From positions 5,642,001 through 5,706,000 of the forward strand of contig NZ_AP022587.1 in assembly GCF_010731715.1 (NCBI RefSeq): a stretch of DNA of 64,000 nucleotides, read 5' to 3'. Shown here in pieces: positions 1 through 8,112 of the stretch. The notes under the pieces were generated by a model. It was not told the origin of the DNA. It was given only the letters and a program-made list of their open reading frames with translations, and made no database searches. The translations under genes and the position numbers were made by a program. Source of the DNA: Mycobacterium stomatepiae (GTDB taxonomy: Bacteria > Actinomycetota > Actinomycetes > Mycobacteriales > Mycobacteriaceae). Within the stretch, counting starts at the first letter, position 1. The number at the start of each line of letters is the position of its first letter.

Positions 1-1
1 C

Positions 2-817
2 GGGCTGGCCCGGGCGCAGCGGGCCGGCGTGCCGACGTCTGCGCAGGGCGTCGACGGGCTGCTGGCGATGCCGGGCTTCGACCAGATCCGGTTGGTGTTC
101 GACGCCACGTCCGCCGAAGCTCACGTCAAGCACTGGGAAGCCCTGCGCCACACCGGTGTACGTGTGCTCGACCTCACCCCCGCCGCCATCGGCCCGTTCT
201 GTGTGCCGGTGGTCAACCTGGAGGACCACATCGACGAGCCCAACCTGAACATGGTGACCTGTGGCGGGCAGGCCACCGTCCCGATTGTGGCCGCGGTGAA
301 TCAGGTGGCGCCGGTGTCCTACGCCGAGATCGTGTCGGCGATCTCGTCGAAGTCCGCCGGCCCGGGCACCCGGGCCAACATCGACGAGTTCACCGAGACC
401 ACTGCCACCGCGCTGAAGGTCGTCGGCGGCGCGCAGCGCGGCAAAGCGGTGATCGTCCTGAACCCGGCCGATCCGCCGGTCATCATGCGCAACACGGTGT
501 ACTGCCTGGTGGAAGGCGACTGCGACCAAACCGTCATCGAAGCGTCCATCGCGGCGATGATCGAGCGGGTCCAGGGCTACGTTCCCGGTTATCGGCTCAA
601 GCAGCCGGCGCAGTTCGAGACCTTCGGTCCCGAAAAGCCGCTGCACATTCCCGAGACCGGGAAGTTCATCGGCACCAGGGTCACCACGCTGCTGCAGGTG
701 ACGGGCGCCGCGGATTACCTTCCCGCGTACGCCGGCAACCTCGACATCATGACCTCCGCTGCGCTGGCGACCGCCAAAAGCATTGCCGCCCATGAGATGA
801 CGAAGGTAGGAGTGTAA
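2..817 (+). CDS. hsaG: Acetaldehyde/propionaldehyde dehydrogenase (acylating), 5' end outside the window
   Basis: C-terminal 271 residues of a CoA-acylating aldehyde dehydrogenase of about 300 residues. The reading frame is open to the left window edge, so the start lies upstream. The family oxidises the aldehyde released by the aldolase HsaF to an acyl-CoA in the last steps of steroid-ring or aromatic meta-cleavage degradation, and forms a channelling complex with that aldolase. The catalytic Cys is in the motif [11 protein letters not shown], with its codon at 260-262. The next gene, the aldolase, starts 2 bp after the stop, as expected of an hsa/bph-type operon. Assignment to the cholesterol pathway (hsa) rather than another meta-cleavage operon is inferred from the mycobacterial context. 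Confidence 0.9.
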   Translation, partial: GLARAQRAGVPTSAQGVDGLLAMPGFDQIRLVFDATSAEAHVKHWEALRHTGVRVLDLTPAAIGPFCVPVVNLEDHIDEPNLNMVTCGGQATVPIVAAVNQVAPVSYAEIVSAISSKSAGPGTRANIDEFTETTATALKVVGGAQRGKAVIVLNPADPPVIMRNTVYCLVEGDCDQTVIEASIAAMIERVQGYVPGYRLKQPAQFETFGPEKPLHIPETGKFIGTRVTTLLQVTGAADYLPAYAGNLDIMTSAALATAKSIAAHEMTKVGV

Positions 818-819
818 CC

Positions 820-1837
820 ATGGGCGAGCGGCTCTATATCAGCGACGTCACGCTGCGGGACGGGATGCACGCGGTTCGCCACCAATACACGCTGCGGCAG
901 GTCGCCGACATCGCCGCGGCGTTGGACGCCGCGGGCGTCGATTCGATCGAGGTCGCCCATGGCGACGGGCTGGGCGGCTCAAGCTGCGTTTACGGCTTCG
1001 GCGGCCACACCGACCTGGAGTGGATCGAGGCGGTCGCCAACGTGGTCCGCCGGGCGAAGATCGCGACCCTGATCCTGCCGGGAATCGGTACGATCCGGGA
1101 CCTGGCCGCGGCGCATCGGGCCGGGGCCGGCGTGGTGCGGGTCGCCAGCCACTGCACCGAGGCCGATATCTCCGCACACCACATCGCCGCGGCCCGCGAG
1201 ATGGGCATGGACACCGTCGGATTCCTGATGATGAGCCACCTGACCACCCCGCAGGCGCTGGCCGAGCAGGCCAAGTTTGATGGAGGGCTTCGGGGCCGGC
1301 TGCGTGTACGTCGTCGACTCCGGCGGCGCCATGACCATGCGCGACGTCGCCGAGCGGGTCGACGCTGTGCGCCAAAACCTTTGCCCGGAAACCGAAATGG
1401 GCATCCATGCGCACCACAACCTGTCTCTGGGCGTGGCTAACTCGATGGTCGCCGTCGAGCACGGGTGTCGTCGTGTCGACGCGTCCCTGGCCGGGATGGG
1501 TGCCGGCGCGGGCAACGCCCCGCTGGAGGTTTTCATCGCGGTCGCCACCCGCATGGGCTGGGAGCACGGCTGCGATCTCAATGCCCTCGAGGATGCCGCC
1601 GACGACCTCGTCCGCCCGCTGCAGGAACGTCCGGTGCGGGTCGATCGCAAGACGCTGACGCTCGGCTATGCTGGTGTGTACTCCAGCTTCCTGCGCCATG
1701 CGGAGGCGGCGGCGGAGCGGTTCGGTGTCGACGCGCGGACGCTGCTCGTCGAGGCCGGCCGTCGGAGAATGGTCGGCGGCCAGGAAGACATGCTCGTCGA
1801 CATCGCCCTGGACCTGTCGGGCGCGGCGCCGCGCTGA
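820..1837 (+). pseudogene. hsaF: 4-hydroxy-2-oxovalerate aldolase with a +1 frameshift
   Basis: Metal-dependent aldolase that cleaves 4-hydroxy-2-oxoacids to pyruvate and an aldehyde, which the preceding HsaG then oxidises. The N-terminal half (820-1275) carries [12 protein letters not shown], and the C-terminal half (1279-1837) carries the metal-binding HAHHN motif and [10 protein letters not shown]. The two halves are in different frames. At 1276-1278 the sequence reads TTT where the family needs a single Leu codon followed by Met-Glu, so one extra T shifts the frame and the upstream frame stops at 1440. Removing it restores a protein of 338 residues, normal for the family. The homopolymer context means a sequencing error is as likely as real inactivation. 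Confidence 0.85.
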
Positions 1838-1862
1838 CCGTTTCCGAGCGTTTTCGGCGCGG

Positions 1863-2042
1863 CTCACGCCTCGTCGAGCACCGGAAACAGCAGCTGCTGC
1901 CGATCAGTATGGCGCGCGGCCTTCGGGAGTCGGGCATCAATCGGTAGAAGCCTGCGCGGATGCGGCGCATATCGGCGAGAAAGTACACGGTCAGCATGAC
2001 CACAATGCCGACGTGAGACAGGGCGCCGAAGACTTGGGCACC
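1863..2042 (-). pseudogene. Remnant of an AI-2E family (PerM-like) membrane transporter
   Basis: On the minus strand, one frame from about 2042 reads GALSHVGIVVMLTVYFLAD followed by RRIRAGFYRLMP and SRRPRAILIG. This resembles the conserved transmembrane and cytoplasmic-loop segment of AI-2E/PerM transporters. It then loses the family pattern, and another frame ends in QQLLFPVLDEA with a stop at 1863-1865. Only about 45 recognisable residues of a protein normally over 350 residues remain, with no start codon or ribosome binding site. I read it as a decayed piece with an internal deletion and frameshift. Family assignment is from memory of the motif and is moderate. Confidence 0.4.
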
Positions 2043-2072
2043 CTACGGGTTGCGCTTAAAACAGTCTGTCCG

Positions 2073-2522
2073 TCAACGGGTGCTTTGGCGCTGAGACACG
2101 GTGTTGTTGTTGCCCGTCTTATTGATTGTCGGTGACCCGGAGTGGTAGATCATCGCGTTGTCGTCGCCGAAAACACTGATGATGTCGGCGCTGTCAACGG
2201 TGACGCGGTTTGCGCTTCCGGAGACGTCAAGCCTGCGACAGTGGCCGGTGACGGTGTAGGTGTTGTTGTCACCTTCCAACCTCAGATTTCCGTCGTTGCA
2301 GTCGATCGTTTCCTTCGCACCGCCATTGATCATTGTGAGATTTCCGTGCACGGTGGTGCCGGAGTAATGGCCCCAGAGAGCCGCGATCGCAAACGCGGCA
2401 AGGACCGCACCCATTAATAGCCCCCATGCTCGCGGCGTGTTCGCCAGCTTCGCGACGCCCCCACACCACCGCCACCAGGTCCCCCCAGGGTCTTTCTTCT
2501 CCGGGTCTTCTTCCGGGTCCAT
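2073..2522 (-). CDS. DUF3060 membrane-anchored protein
   Basis: 149 residues. A charged, Pro-rich cytoplasmic N-terminus (MDPEEDPEKKD) is followed by one transmembrane helix at about 33-53. An exported domain rich in short Asn/Gly turns follows (GDNNTY, SGSANRV, FGDDNAM, TGNNNTV), the hallmark of DUF3060, a family common in mycobacteria. The repeat pattern suggests a small beta-helix-like fold outside the membrane. Two Cys (CNDGN and GHCRR) could form a disulfide. No function is known. It lies 58 bp downstream of a secreted-protein gene on the same strand, so the two may be co-transcribed. Confidence 0.75.
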   Translation of the reverse strand: MDPEEDPEKKDPGGTWWRWCGGVAKLANTPRAWGLLMGAVLAAFAIAALWGHYSGTTVHGNLTMINGGAKETIDCNDGNLRLEGDNNTYTVTGHCRRLDVSGSANRVTVDSADIISVFGDDNAMIYHSGSPTINKTGNNNTVSQRQSTR

Positions 2523-2580
2523 CGCTCAATAGTCCGCTCTGCGGTTCAGTTTTGGTGATGTCGCGCCGAGTCGCGACGTT

Positions 2581-2874
2581 TCACGGCCAGGGGAAGCCGG
2601 GTGCCGGTGGGGGTACGTCGGCCGGATTGGCCTCCTCGAAGTGATACACCGGGCCGGACGGGCCGTTGGTCACGGTCACGGCGAACCAGTGGCACACACT
2701 CAAGTCGAATCCTGGCGGTATCGGAACCGTGTATCCCCATTTCTGGCCGGGGCAGTAATGCCAATAGGATGGCCCGGCCTGCGCGGGTGCGGCCAGGCCC
2801 AGGCCGGCTACCGCTACGCCGCCAGATATCAACGCGGCCGCGACGATCCGGCCCAAGGTGCGAGGTGTATTCAT
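2581..2874 (-). CDS. Small secreted mycobacterial protein
   Basis: 97 residues. A clear Sec signal peptide spans about residues 1-33: a basic MNTPRTLGR start, an Ala/Gly/Val-rich core, and cleavage after AQA. The mature part is short, aromatic and Pro-rich, with two Cys (HYCPG and SVCHW) that could pair, and ends PAPGFPWP. It looks like one of the many small exported hypothetical proteins of slow-growing mycobacteria; I do not recognise a named family. The ATG at 2872-2874 is supported by the signal peptide beginning directly at it. It lies upstream of, and in the same direction as, the DUF3060 gene. Confidence 0.7.
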   Translation of the reverse strand: MNTPRTLGRIVAAALISGGVAVAGLGLAAPAQAGPSYWHYCPGQKWGYTVPIPPGFDLSVCHWFAVTVTNGPSGPVYHFEEANPADVPPPAPGFPWP

Positions 2875-3045
2875 CCCTTGACCTCTTGGTTAGCAATTGC
2901 GCCGCGGGTTATGGCGATCCATTGGCGAAATTCTGGCGATCGCGTGCGGCTACCGATCCCAATTGAAGCCCGGATGCTTTGTAGACGGACAGTCTCGTCG
3001 CATACTGCTACTACATGCAGCCACTCGTCCGCAGGAGAGGCCACG

Positions 3046-4419
3046 GTGACTACGGAAGACACCCTGACCGGCAAGTCAGCTAAGGCCGGCAAGACCAACC
3101 GTTACCACTTCGATCGCCACACTCCGGAGTACCGCGAGCGGTTCACCGCGATCACCGAGGAGATGCACGCCAAGTGCCCGATGGCGTGGACCGACACCTA
3201 CGACGGGCATTGGGTGGCCGCGGGCAGCCGGGAAGTCTTCGAGCTCGCTCGATGCCCACACGTGTCCAACGACCACGACGTGACGGGCGAAGGCACCGGC
3301 TATAAGGGCATCACCATTCCCACGCTGCCGCAGGGCACCGGTGTCCGTGGCGGCATGCTCGAGATGGACGAACCCGAGCACTCCGCCTACCGCAGCATCC
3401 TGAACCCCTACCTGTCGCCGGCGGCCGTCAAGCGCTGGAAGCCGTTTGTCGACGAGATGGTGCGGGCGAGCATCGACGAGAAGATCGAAAGCGGGCGGAT
3501 CGACTTCGTCGACGATCTCGCGAACGTCGTGCCCGCCGTCCTGACTCTGGCGATGATGGGCGTTCCCCTGAAGAAGTGGCAGCTGTATTGCGAGCCGGCC
3601 CACGCCAGTGTTTACACGCCCGCCGATTCTCCGGACGCCCCAAGGGTTTTGGAGCAGACGATGGCGATGGGGATGGACCTGTTCAACCATCTGCTGGAGA
3701 TCCGGGAGAACCCGTGCCCCGGCCTGGTGGACGCGCTGGCGAGGCTCCACATCGACGGCGAACCCGCCCCCGATGCCGAACTCCTTGGAATGCTCGGCTT
3801 GATCATCGGCGGCGGCTTCGACACCACGACGGCGCTGACCGCGCACGCACTCGAATGGCTAGGCGAAAACCCCGATCAGCGCGAACTGCTGAGGCGGGAA
3901 TCGGAAACGCTGCTCGACTCGGCGACCGAGGAATTCCTGCGTTACTTCACGCCCGCTCCGGGCGACGGTCGTACGATCGCCGCCGACCTCGAAATAGCGG
4001 GCACGCAGTTCAAGGAGGGCGATCGGTTGTGGTTGTCCTGGGCGATGGCCAACCGGGACCCCGCGGTGTTTCCCGAGCCGAATCGCTTGGACCTCGGCCG
4101 TAAGAACAACCGGCACTTCAGCTTTGGGCTTGGCATCCACCGTTGCATCGGATCCAATGTCGCGCGCGTCGTGTTCAAGTCGATGCTCATGGCCGTGCTC
4201 GAGCGGATGCCCGGCTACCGCTGTGACCGCGAGGGCACCGTGCACTATCCGACGATCGGCGTGATCCAGGGCATGCAGCATCTTCCGGCTACCTTCACGC
4301 CCGGCAAGCGCGTCGGACCCGGAATCGACGAGACGCTGGAAAGATTGCAGCGGATCTGCGACGAACAGGGCTGCGCGCGGCCCATCACCGAGTACGCCGA
4401 GGCGGTCGTCATCGACTAG
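3046..4419 (+). CDS. Cytochrome P450
   Basis: 457-residue haem-thiolate monooxygenase starting at GTG 3046; the frame is open far upstream but nothing there resembles P450. The I-helix oxygen-activation motif GGGFDTTT is at about residues 255-262, the K-helix ExxR (EFLR) at 296-299, and the haem-binding loop FSFGLGIHRCIG has the proximal Cys at 367. The substrate is unknown. Mycobacterial P450s often act on sterols, fatty acids or terpenoids, and the nearby hsa genes make a steroid-type substrate possible but unproven. I cannot assign the CYP subfamily. No ferredoxin gene is adjacent. Its stop overlaps the end of bcp by 4 bp (4416-4419, convergent). Confidence 0.9.
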   Translation: MTTEDTLTGKSAKAGKTNRYHFDRHTPEYRERFTAITEEMHAKCPMAWTDTYDGHWVAAGSREVFELARCPHVSNDHDVTGEGTGYKGITIPTLPQGTGVRGGMLEMDEPEHSAYRSILNPYLSPAAVKRWKPFVDEMVRASIDEKIESGRIDFVDDLANVVPAVLTLAMMGVPLKKWQLYCEPAHASVYTPADSPDAPRVLEQTMAMGMDLFNHLLEIRENPCPGLVDALARLHIDGEPAPDAELLGMLGLIIGGGFDTTTALTAHALEWLGENPDQRELLRRESETLLDSATEEFLRYFTPAPGDGRTIAADLEIAGTQFKEGDRLWLSWAMANRDPAVFPEPNRLDLGRKNNRHFSFGLGIHRCIGSNVARVVFKSMLMAVLERMPGYRCDREGTVHYPTIGVIQGMQHLPATFTPGKRVGPGIDETLERLQRICDEQGCARPITEYAEAVVID

Positions 4420-4901
4420 ACGGACAGGTCGCGGCGCAGCTTGGCGACGTGTCCGGTGGCCTTCACGTTGTACTGTGCGACGGCGATCTTGCCCTTTTCG
4501 TCGACGACGAACGTGGAGCGGATCACGCCGGTGACGGTCTTGCCGTACATCTGCTTTTCGCCGTAGGCACCGTACGCGGTCAGCACCTTGCGCTCGGGAT
4601 CGGACAGCAGCGGGAAGGTCAGCCCTTCCGCGTCGCGAAACTTGGCGAGCTTCTCCGGCTTGTCGGGGGAGATCCCGACGACGTCGAGTCCGGCCTCGTT
4701 GAGCTCGGCGAGGCTGTCGCGGAAGTCGCAGGCCTGCTTGGTGCAGCCCGGGGTGGAAGCCGCCGGATAGAAGTACACGACGACACGGCGTCCCTTGTAA
4801 TCGGCCAGCGACACCAACTTGGCGTCGGCGTCGGGAAGGCTGAAGGCGGGCGCTTTGTCCCCGGGTGCCAGCCGCGTGGTCTCGGTCTTCCCGTCGGTCA
4901 T
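4416..4901 (-). CDS. bcp: Thioredoxin-dependent thiol peroxidase (atypical 2-Cys peroxiredoxin, Bcp/PrxQ)
   Basis: 161 residues. Reduces hydrogen peroxide and organic hydroperoxides in the cytoplasm using thioredoxin. The peroxidatic motif PAASTPGC has Thr50 and Cys53, and the resolving Cys58 lies five residues on, the CX4C spacing typical of E. coli Bcp. Conserved VVVYFYP and FPLLSDP segments are present. Length matches the family. The minus-strand ATG (4899-4901) has an AGGGGAA-type ribosome site upstream. Immediately divergent from the DUF3618 gene, the same pairing as Rv2521/Rv2520c in M. tuberculosis. Confidence 0.95.
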   Translation of the reverse strand: MTDGKTETTRLAPGDKAPAFSLPDADAKLVSLADYKGRRVVVYFYPAASTPGCTKQACDFRDSLAELNEAGLDVVGISPDKPEKLAKFRDAEGLTFPLLSDPERKVLTAYGAYGEKQMYGKTVTGVIRSTFVVDEKGKIAVAQYNVKATGHVAKLRRDLSV

Positions 4902-4983
4902 AGTGCTTCCCCTTTCGGTTCACCAGAGCGTCGGCACTAGGGTAGTGCCTCAGGTGCACGAGGCTCAGTTGGAGGACAGACAC

Positions 4984-5211
4984 GTGGTGGACCGCGACCC
5001 CGACGCCATCAAGCAGGAGATCGACGCCGCCCGCGACCAGCTCGCGGCCACCGTCGACTCGCTTGCCGAGCGCGCTAACCCGCGCCGCCTCGCCGACGAC
5101 CTCAAGGCCAGGGTGATCGGGTTCGTCACGCAACCCGCGGTGGCCGCCTCGCTGGCCGGTGTCGGTGCGGTGGTCGTCATCGTGGTGGTGCGCCGGGTCA
5201 GGAACCGCTGA
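4984..5211 (+). CDS. DUF3618 small membrane protein (Rv2520c-like)
   Basis: 75 residues starting at GTG 4984, eight bases after a GGAGG site. The N-terminal half (DRDPDAIKQEIDAARDQLA and AERANPRRLADD) is a charged amphipathic helix typical of DUF3618. A single transmembrane helix is at about residues 48-68, with a basic C-terminal RRVRNR tail. The length equals that of M. tuberculosis Rv2520c. Function unknown. Divergent from bcp with an 82-bp gap that must hold both promoters. Confidence 0.85.
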   Translation: MVDRDPDAIKQEIDAARDQLAATVDSLAERANPRRLADDLKARVIGFVTQPAVAASLAGVGAVVVIVVVRRVRNR

Positions 5212-5225
5212 GCCACGTTCGCCGG

Positions 5226-5247
5226 GTAGACAGACAGCTCTGTCTAC
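5226..5247. promoter_or_regulatory. Operator of the downstream TetR regulator (perfect inverted repeat)
   Basis: Left arm GTAGACAGA (5226-5234), spacer CAGC, right arm TCTGTCTAC (5239-5247): a perfect 9-bp inverted repeat, 27 bp before the TetR start. Almost the same site recurs at 6140-6161 before the ABC importer. This supports autoregulation and joint control; binding is inferred. Confidence 0.75.
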
Positions 5248-5274
5248 TCACCTGAGCTCTGCTAGCGTCGGCTT

Positions 5275-5877
5275 ATGAACAGCCCCGCCCGCGAGGTCGC
5301 CACGGCCGGTGATCAACCCGTGCGCTCGGCGTCCCCGTCCGACCGGCTGCTTGCCGGGGCCACAAGGCTGTTTGCCGCGCATGGGATTCGGGGAGTCGGG
5401 ATCGAGCGGATCCTGCGCGAATCGGGGTGTGCCAAGGCCAGCCTTTACGACTCGTACGGTTCCAAGGCGGGTTTGGTGCTCGCGTACCTGACGCAGTTGG
5501 ATCGTGCCGATCGCGACCGATGGGAGAAGGCGACCGCAACGGTGGCCAGTCCCGTCGAAAAGGCGTTGACGTTCTTCGATCTCGCGATCGCCAATGGACT
5601 GCGAGGTGAATTTCCCGGCTGCTTGTACGCCAACGTGGTGACCGAGTTTCCGGGCGTGCGTTTCGAACCCGTCGACGCCCACCGCCAATGGGTGCGATCG
5701 TGTCTGACCGCGCTGATGACGTCGGCCGGCGCACGTTCGCCGGATTCGACCGCCCGGCGGTTCCAGTTGCTCTGCGACGGGGCGCTGGCGGGCTCCAAGC
5801 TCGAACGGTCGGTAGAGCCGATTCAGCTGGGCCGGGGTGTGGCGGCCGAACTGATCGATCGCGCCTGCCGTCGATAG
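5275..5877 (+). CDS. TetR/AcrR family transcriptional regulator
   Basis: 200 residues. The N-terminal helix-turn-helix is at about residues 25-70, with the TetR signature GIRGVGIERIL and recognition helix KASLYDSYGSKAGL. The C-terminal ligand-binding domain has a Cys-Leu pair (GCLYANVV) seen in many TetR relatives that respond to small organic ligands. ATG 5275 follows the perfect palindrome at 5226-5247, and a near copy precedes the ABC importer 352 bp after this gene ends. The simplest reading is a repressor of itself and of the importer, released by the imported compound or a derivative. The ligand is unknown. Confidence 0.88.
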   Translation: MNSPAREVATAGDQPVRSASPSDRLLAGATRLFAAHGIRGVGIERILRESGCAKASLYDSYGSKAGLVLAYLTQLDRADRDRWEKATATVASPVEKALTFFDLAIANGLRGEFPGCLYANVVTEFPGVRFEPVDAHRQWVRSCLTALMTSAGARSPDSTARRFQLLCDGALAGSKLERSVEPIQLGRGVAAELIDRACRR

Positions 5878-6229
5878 CGGCCGGTCAGAACGGTTCCGAT
5901 CAACACGATTGAATTCCGGCCGGCGGTGTGACCAGCATCATTTCCCGGCAAGAGCGCCGTGCGGACGCGGTTCAAGGCGGTCGCCAACAACGAGGCGGTT
6001 CCAGCTAAAATCTGAATCACACAGTGCCGCATAGAGATTCGTCGCCACGCTGGCGACCTGTCGGACGAGGCGCCGACGACCGGCCACAACAGCACCCGCT
6101 ATGCGCTGGCAGAACCGCGCAAGGTCCCAACCCGGTCGCGTAGACAGAGCGGTCTGTCTGTGGAAGCGTCGCCCACGTGCCTGCCCTGCGATGTGCGAGG
6201 CGCTCCGGGCTTACCGAAAGGACATCAAC
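5878..6229. other. Intergenic region between TetR and the ABC importer
   Basis: 352 bp without a recognisable gene. GC is somewhat lower than in the flanking genes. Short open stretches on both strands have no family resemblance and no ribosome sites. The only feature I can support is the operator at 6140-6161 and the importer ribosome site AAAGGA at about 6216-6222. Confidence 0.6.
6140..6161. promoter_or_regulatory. Second copy of the TetR operator, in front of the ABC importer
   Basis: GTAGACAGA (6140-6148), spacer GCGG, TCTGTCTGT (6153-6161). It matches the site at 5226-5247 in both arms except for the last two bases of the right arm, and keeps the 4-bp spacer. It sits 68 bp before the importer start, where a repressor would block transcription. 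Confidence 0.7.
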
Positions 6230-6946
6230 GTGGCAACTGGCACAGTGCGGATAGTCGGTGGCCACAAGAGCTTTGGGTCCACCAGACCCGCACTCGCCGA
6301 CGTCGACCTGACAATCGACGACGGCGACTTCCTGGCAATACTGGGGCGCAGCGGAAGTGGCAAGTCCACTCTGCTGCGGGTGATCGCCGGCCTGGAGCAA
6401 CTCACCTCCGGAACGGTCGAGTGGTCCACCGGAAACGCCGTGGCCCGGCCGCACACCGGTGTCGTGTTTCAGCAACCGCTGCTGATGCCGTGGCTCAACG
6501 CCCGCGAAAACGTCCTCTTCGCAGCACGATTCGCCGCGAACCGGGCGTCGTTCGAACCCGCATACGCTCAGGAACTGCTACGGCGTTTCGACCTTGAGCG
6601 GGTGGCCGACCAATATCCCGACCAGTTGTCCGGCGGGCAGGCGCAGCGCGTCTCGATCATCCGCGCGGTAGCGACCCGGCCCCGGCTGCTGCTGCTGGAC
6701 GAGCCGTTCAGCGCGCTGGATCCCGCCATTCGCGGCGACCTGCGAAGCTGGCTGGCCGATCTCGCCGTCGAGCTCGGGATCACCGTCGTGCTGGTCACCC
6801 ACGACGTCGACGAGGCCCTGCAACTGGCCAGCCGGGTGGTGCTGCTCGGCCCCGACGGGCGGATCCGCCGCGAATGGCAACCGGATGCCGATGACGCCGA
6901 GCTGAGAGAACAGATACTCGACCATTACCGACTGGTCGAACAATGA
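6230..6946 (+). CDS. ABC importer ATP-binding subunit (NitT/TauT, SsuB-like)
   Basis: 238 residues from GTG 6230, seven bases after AAAGGA. An upstream in-frame start at 6101 is rejected because it would place the operator inside the gene and adds no conserved residues. Walker A GRSGSGKST at 39-47, Q-loop near VVFQQP, ABC signature LSGGQAQR at 133-140, Walker B LLLLDEP at 153-159, and switch His191 in VTHDVDEA. Energises uptake of an organic anion such as a sulfonate, nitrate-type anion or thiamine-precursor-like compound; the substrate cannot be told. Its stop overlaps the start of the binding-protein gene by 4 bp. Confidence 0.9.
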   Translation: MATGTVRIVGGHKSFGSTRPALADVDLTIDDGDFLAILGRSGSGKSTLLRVIAGLEQLTSGTVEWSTGNAVARPHTGVVFQQPLLMPWLNARENVLFAARFAANRASFEPAYAQELLRRFDLERVADQYPDQLSGGQAQRVSIIRAVATRPRLLLLDEPFSALDPAIRGDLRSWLADLAVELGITVVLVTHDVDEALQLASRVVLLGPDGRIRREWQPDADDAELREQILDHYRLVEQ

Positions 6947-8112
6947 TCGGCGTGCTCTCGCGCCGGTCGCTGCTGGCCGCGGGCGCCGCGCTGGCCGCGG
7001 CCGGGGGAGTGGCGGGGGTGGCCGACCTGGCCCGCGCCGCGAGCATCGACCGGACCAACACCAGCGGACAGCTTCGGATCGGATACCTGCCCATCACCGA
7101 CGCGGCGCCGCTGCTGATCGCGCACGCCGCCGGTCTCTACCAGCCGGGCGTGGTCAGCTCGGCCAAGCCGGTACTGTTCCGCAGCTGGGCGTCGCTGGCC
7201 GAGGCGTTCGTCACCCGTCAGGTCGACGCCGTGCACATGCTGATGCCGATGGCCATCCAGCTGCGCTTCGCCTTGGGTAGTGCCGTCCGGGTGTTGGCCT
7301 GGAACCACACCAACGGTTCGGCGCTGACCGTCGCGCCGAACATCACCGACATCGGACAACTCGCGGGAACCCAAGTGGCGATCCCGTTTTGGTGGTCGAT
7401 CCACAACATCATCCTGCAGGAGCTGTTGCGCGCGCACGACCTGCTGCCGGTGGTGCGCCGCAGCGCCTCGCGCAGTGCCCGCACGGTCGAGCTGATCGTG
7501 ATGAGCCCGTCGGACATGGTGCCCGCACTGGCCAACCGTTCCATCGGCGGCTACGTGGTGGCCGATCCGTTCAACGCCATGGCTCAGGTGCGCAAGATCG
7601 GCCGCATCCACACCTTTTTGGGCGACGTGTGGCGCGACCACGCCTGCTGTGTGGTGCTGGCGCACGAGGACCTCATCGAGAACCGTCCGCAGGCGGCAGG
7701 CTCCCTGGTCAACTCGATTGTGCTTGCGCAGCAACGTATTAACGACAACCGGCCCGCCGCGGCTGCGGCACTGTCGAGTGGTGCCTATCTGCCCCAGCCG
7801 CTTCCGGCCATCAAGACCGCACTCACCTACAACCCGAAGGACTTTCGGCTCGCGCATCCGGATTGGCAGCCGCAGCGGTTGGGCTATCAGCCATTCCCGT
7901 TCCCGAGCTTTACCCGGCGACTGGTGGAGGCGATGCACGCCACCGTGGTCGACGGTGACCGGGGGTTCCTGGATCGGCTCGATCCCGCGGTCGCGCACGC
8001 GCAACTGGTTCACGACAGCTTCGTGCGAGCGGCGCTGGACGGGCACGGCGGCGCCGCGCGCTTCGGTATTCCTTCCGACCTGACCCGAACTGAAGAGGTG
8101 CAGCCGCTATGA
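6943..8112 (+). CDS. ABC importer substrate-binding protein (NMT1/SsuA/NrtA-like)
   Basis: 389 residues. The N-terminus has a twin-arginine-like signal (SRRSLLAAG, residues 6-14) followed by a long Ala/Gly/Val hydrophobic segment ending about residue 33, so export is probably by Tat. The mature domain begins LRIGYLPITDAAPLLIAHA, the classic opening of NitT/TauT binding proteins. VDAVHMLMP and GTQVAIPFWWS are the usual ligand-cleft segments. No lipobox Cys is seen near the cleavage site, which is unusual for a Gram-positive binding protein; anchoring may be by the uncleaved signal. Overlaps both neighbours by 4 bp (ATGA), so the three subunits are translationally coupled. Confidence 0.88.
   Translation: MIGVLSRRSLLAAGAALAAAGGVAGVADLARAASIDRTNTSGQLRIGYLPITDAAPLLIAHAAGLYQPGVVSSAKPVLFRSWASLAEAFVTRQVDAVHMLMPMAIQLRFALGSAVRVLAWNHTNGSALTVAPNITDIGQLAGTQVAIPFWWSIHNIILQELLRAHDLLPVVRRSASRSARTVELIVMSPSDMVPALANRSIGGYVVADPFNAMAQVRKIGRIHTFLGDVWRDHACCVVLAHEDLIENRPQAAGSLVNSIVLAQQRINDNRPAAAAALSSGAYLPQPLPAIKTALTYNPKDFRLAHPDWQPQRLGYQPFPFPSFTRRLVEAMHATVVDGDRGFLDRLDPAVAHAQLVHDSFVRAALDGHGGAARFGIPSDLTRTEEVQPL

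Noticed and set aside
2981..3000. GTAGACGGAC before the P450 as a third copy of the TetR operator
   Set aside because: Only the left arm matches; the right half lacks TCTGTCTAC symmetry at the 4-bp spacing.
3859..5133. A 424-residue minus-strand frame covering bcp
   Set aside because: It is out of frame with the clear Bcp peroxiredoxin and antisense to the P450 end.
5946..6016. A short plus-strand frame ending GKSAVRTRF...AVPAKI as a gene remnant
   Set aside because: About 23 residues with no family match and no start or ribosome site.
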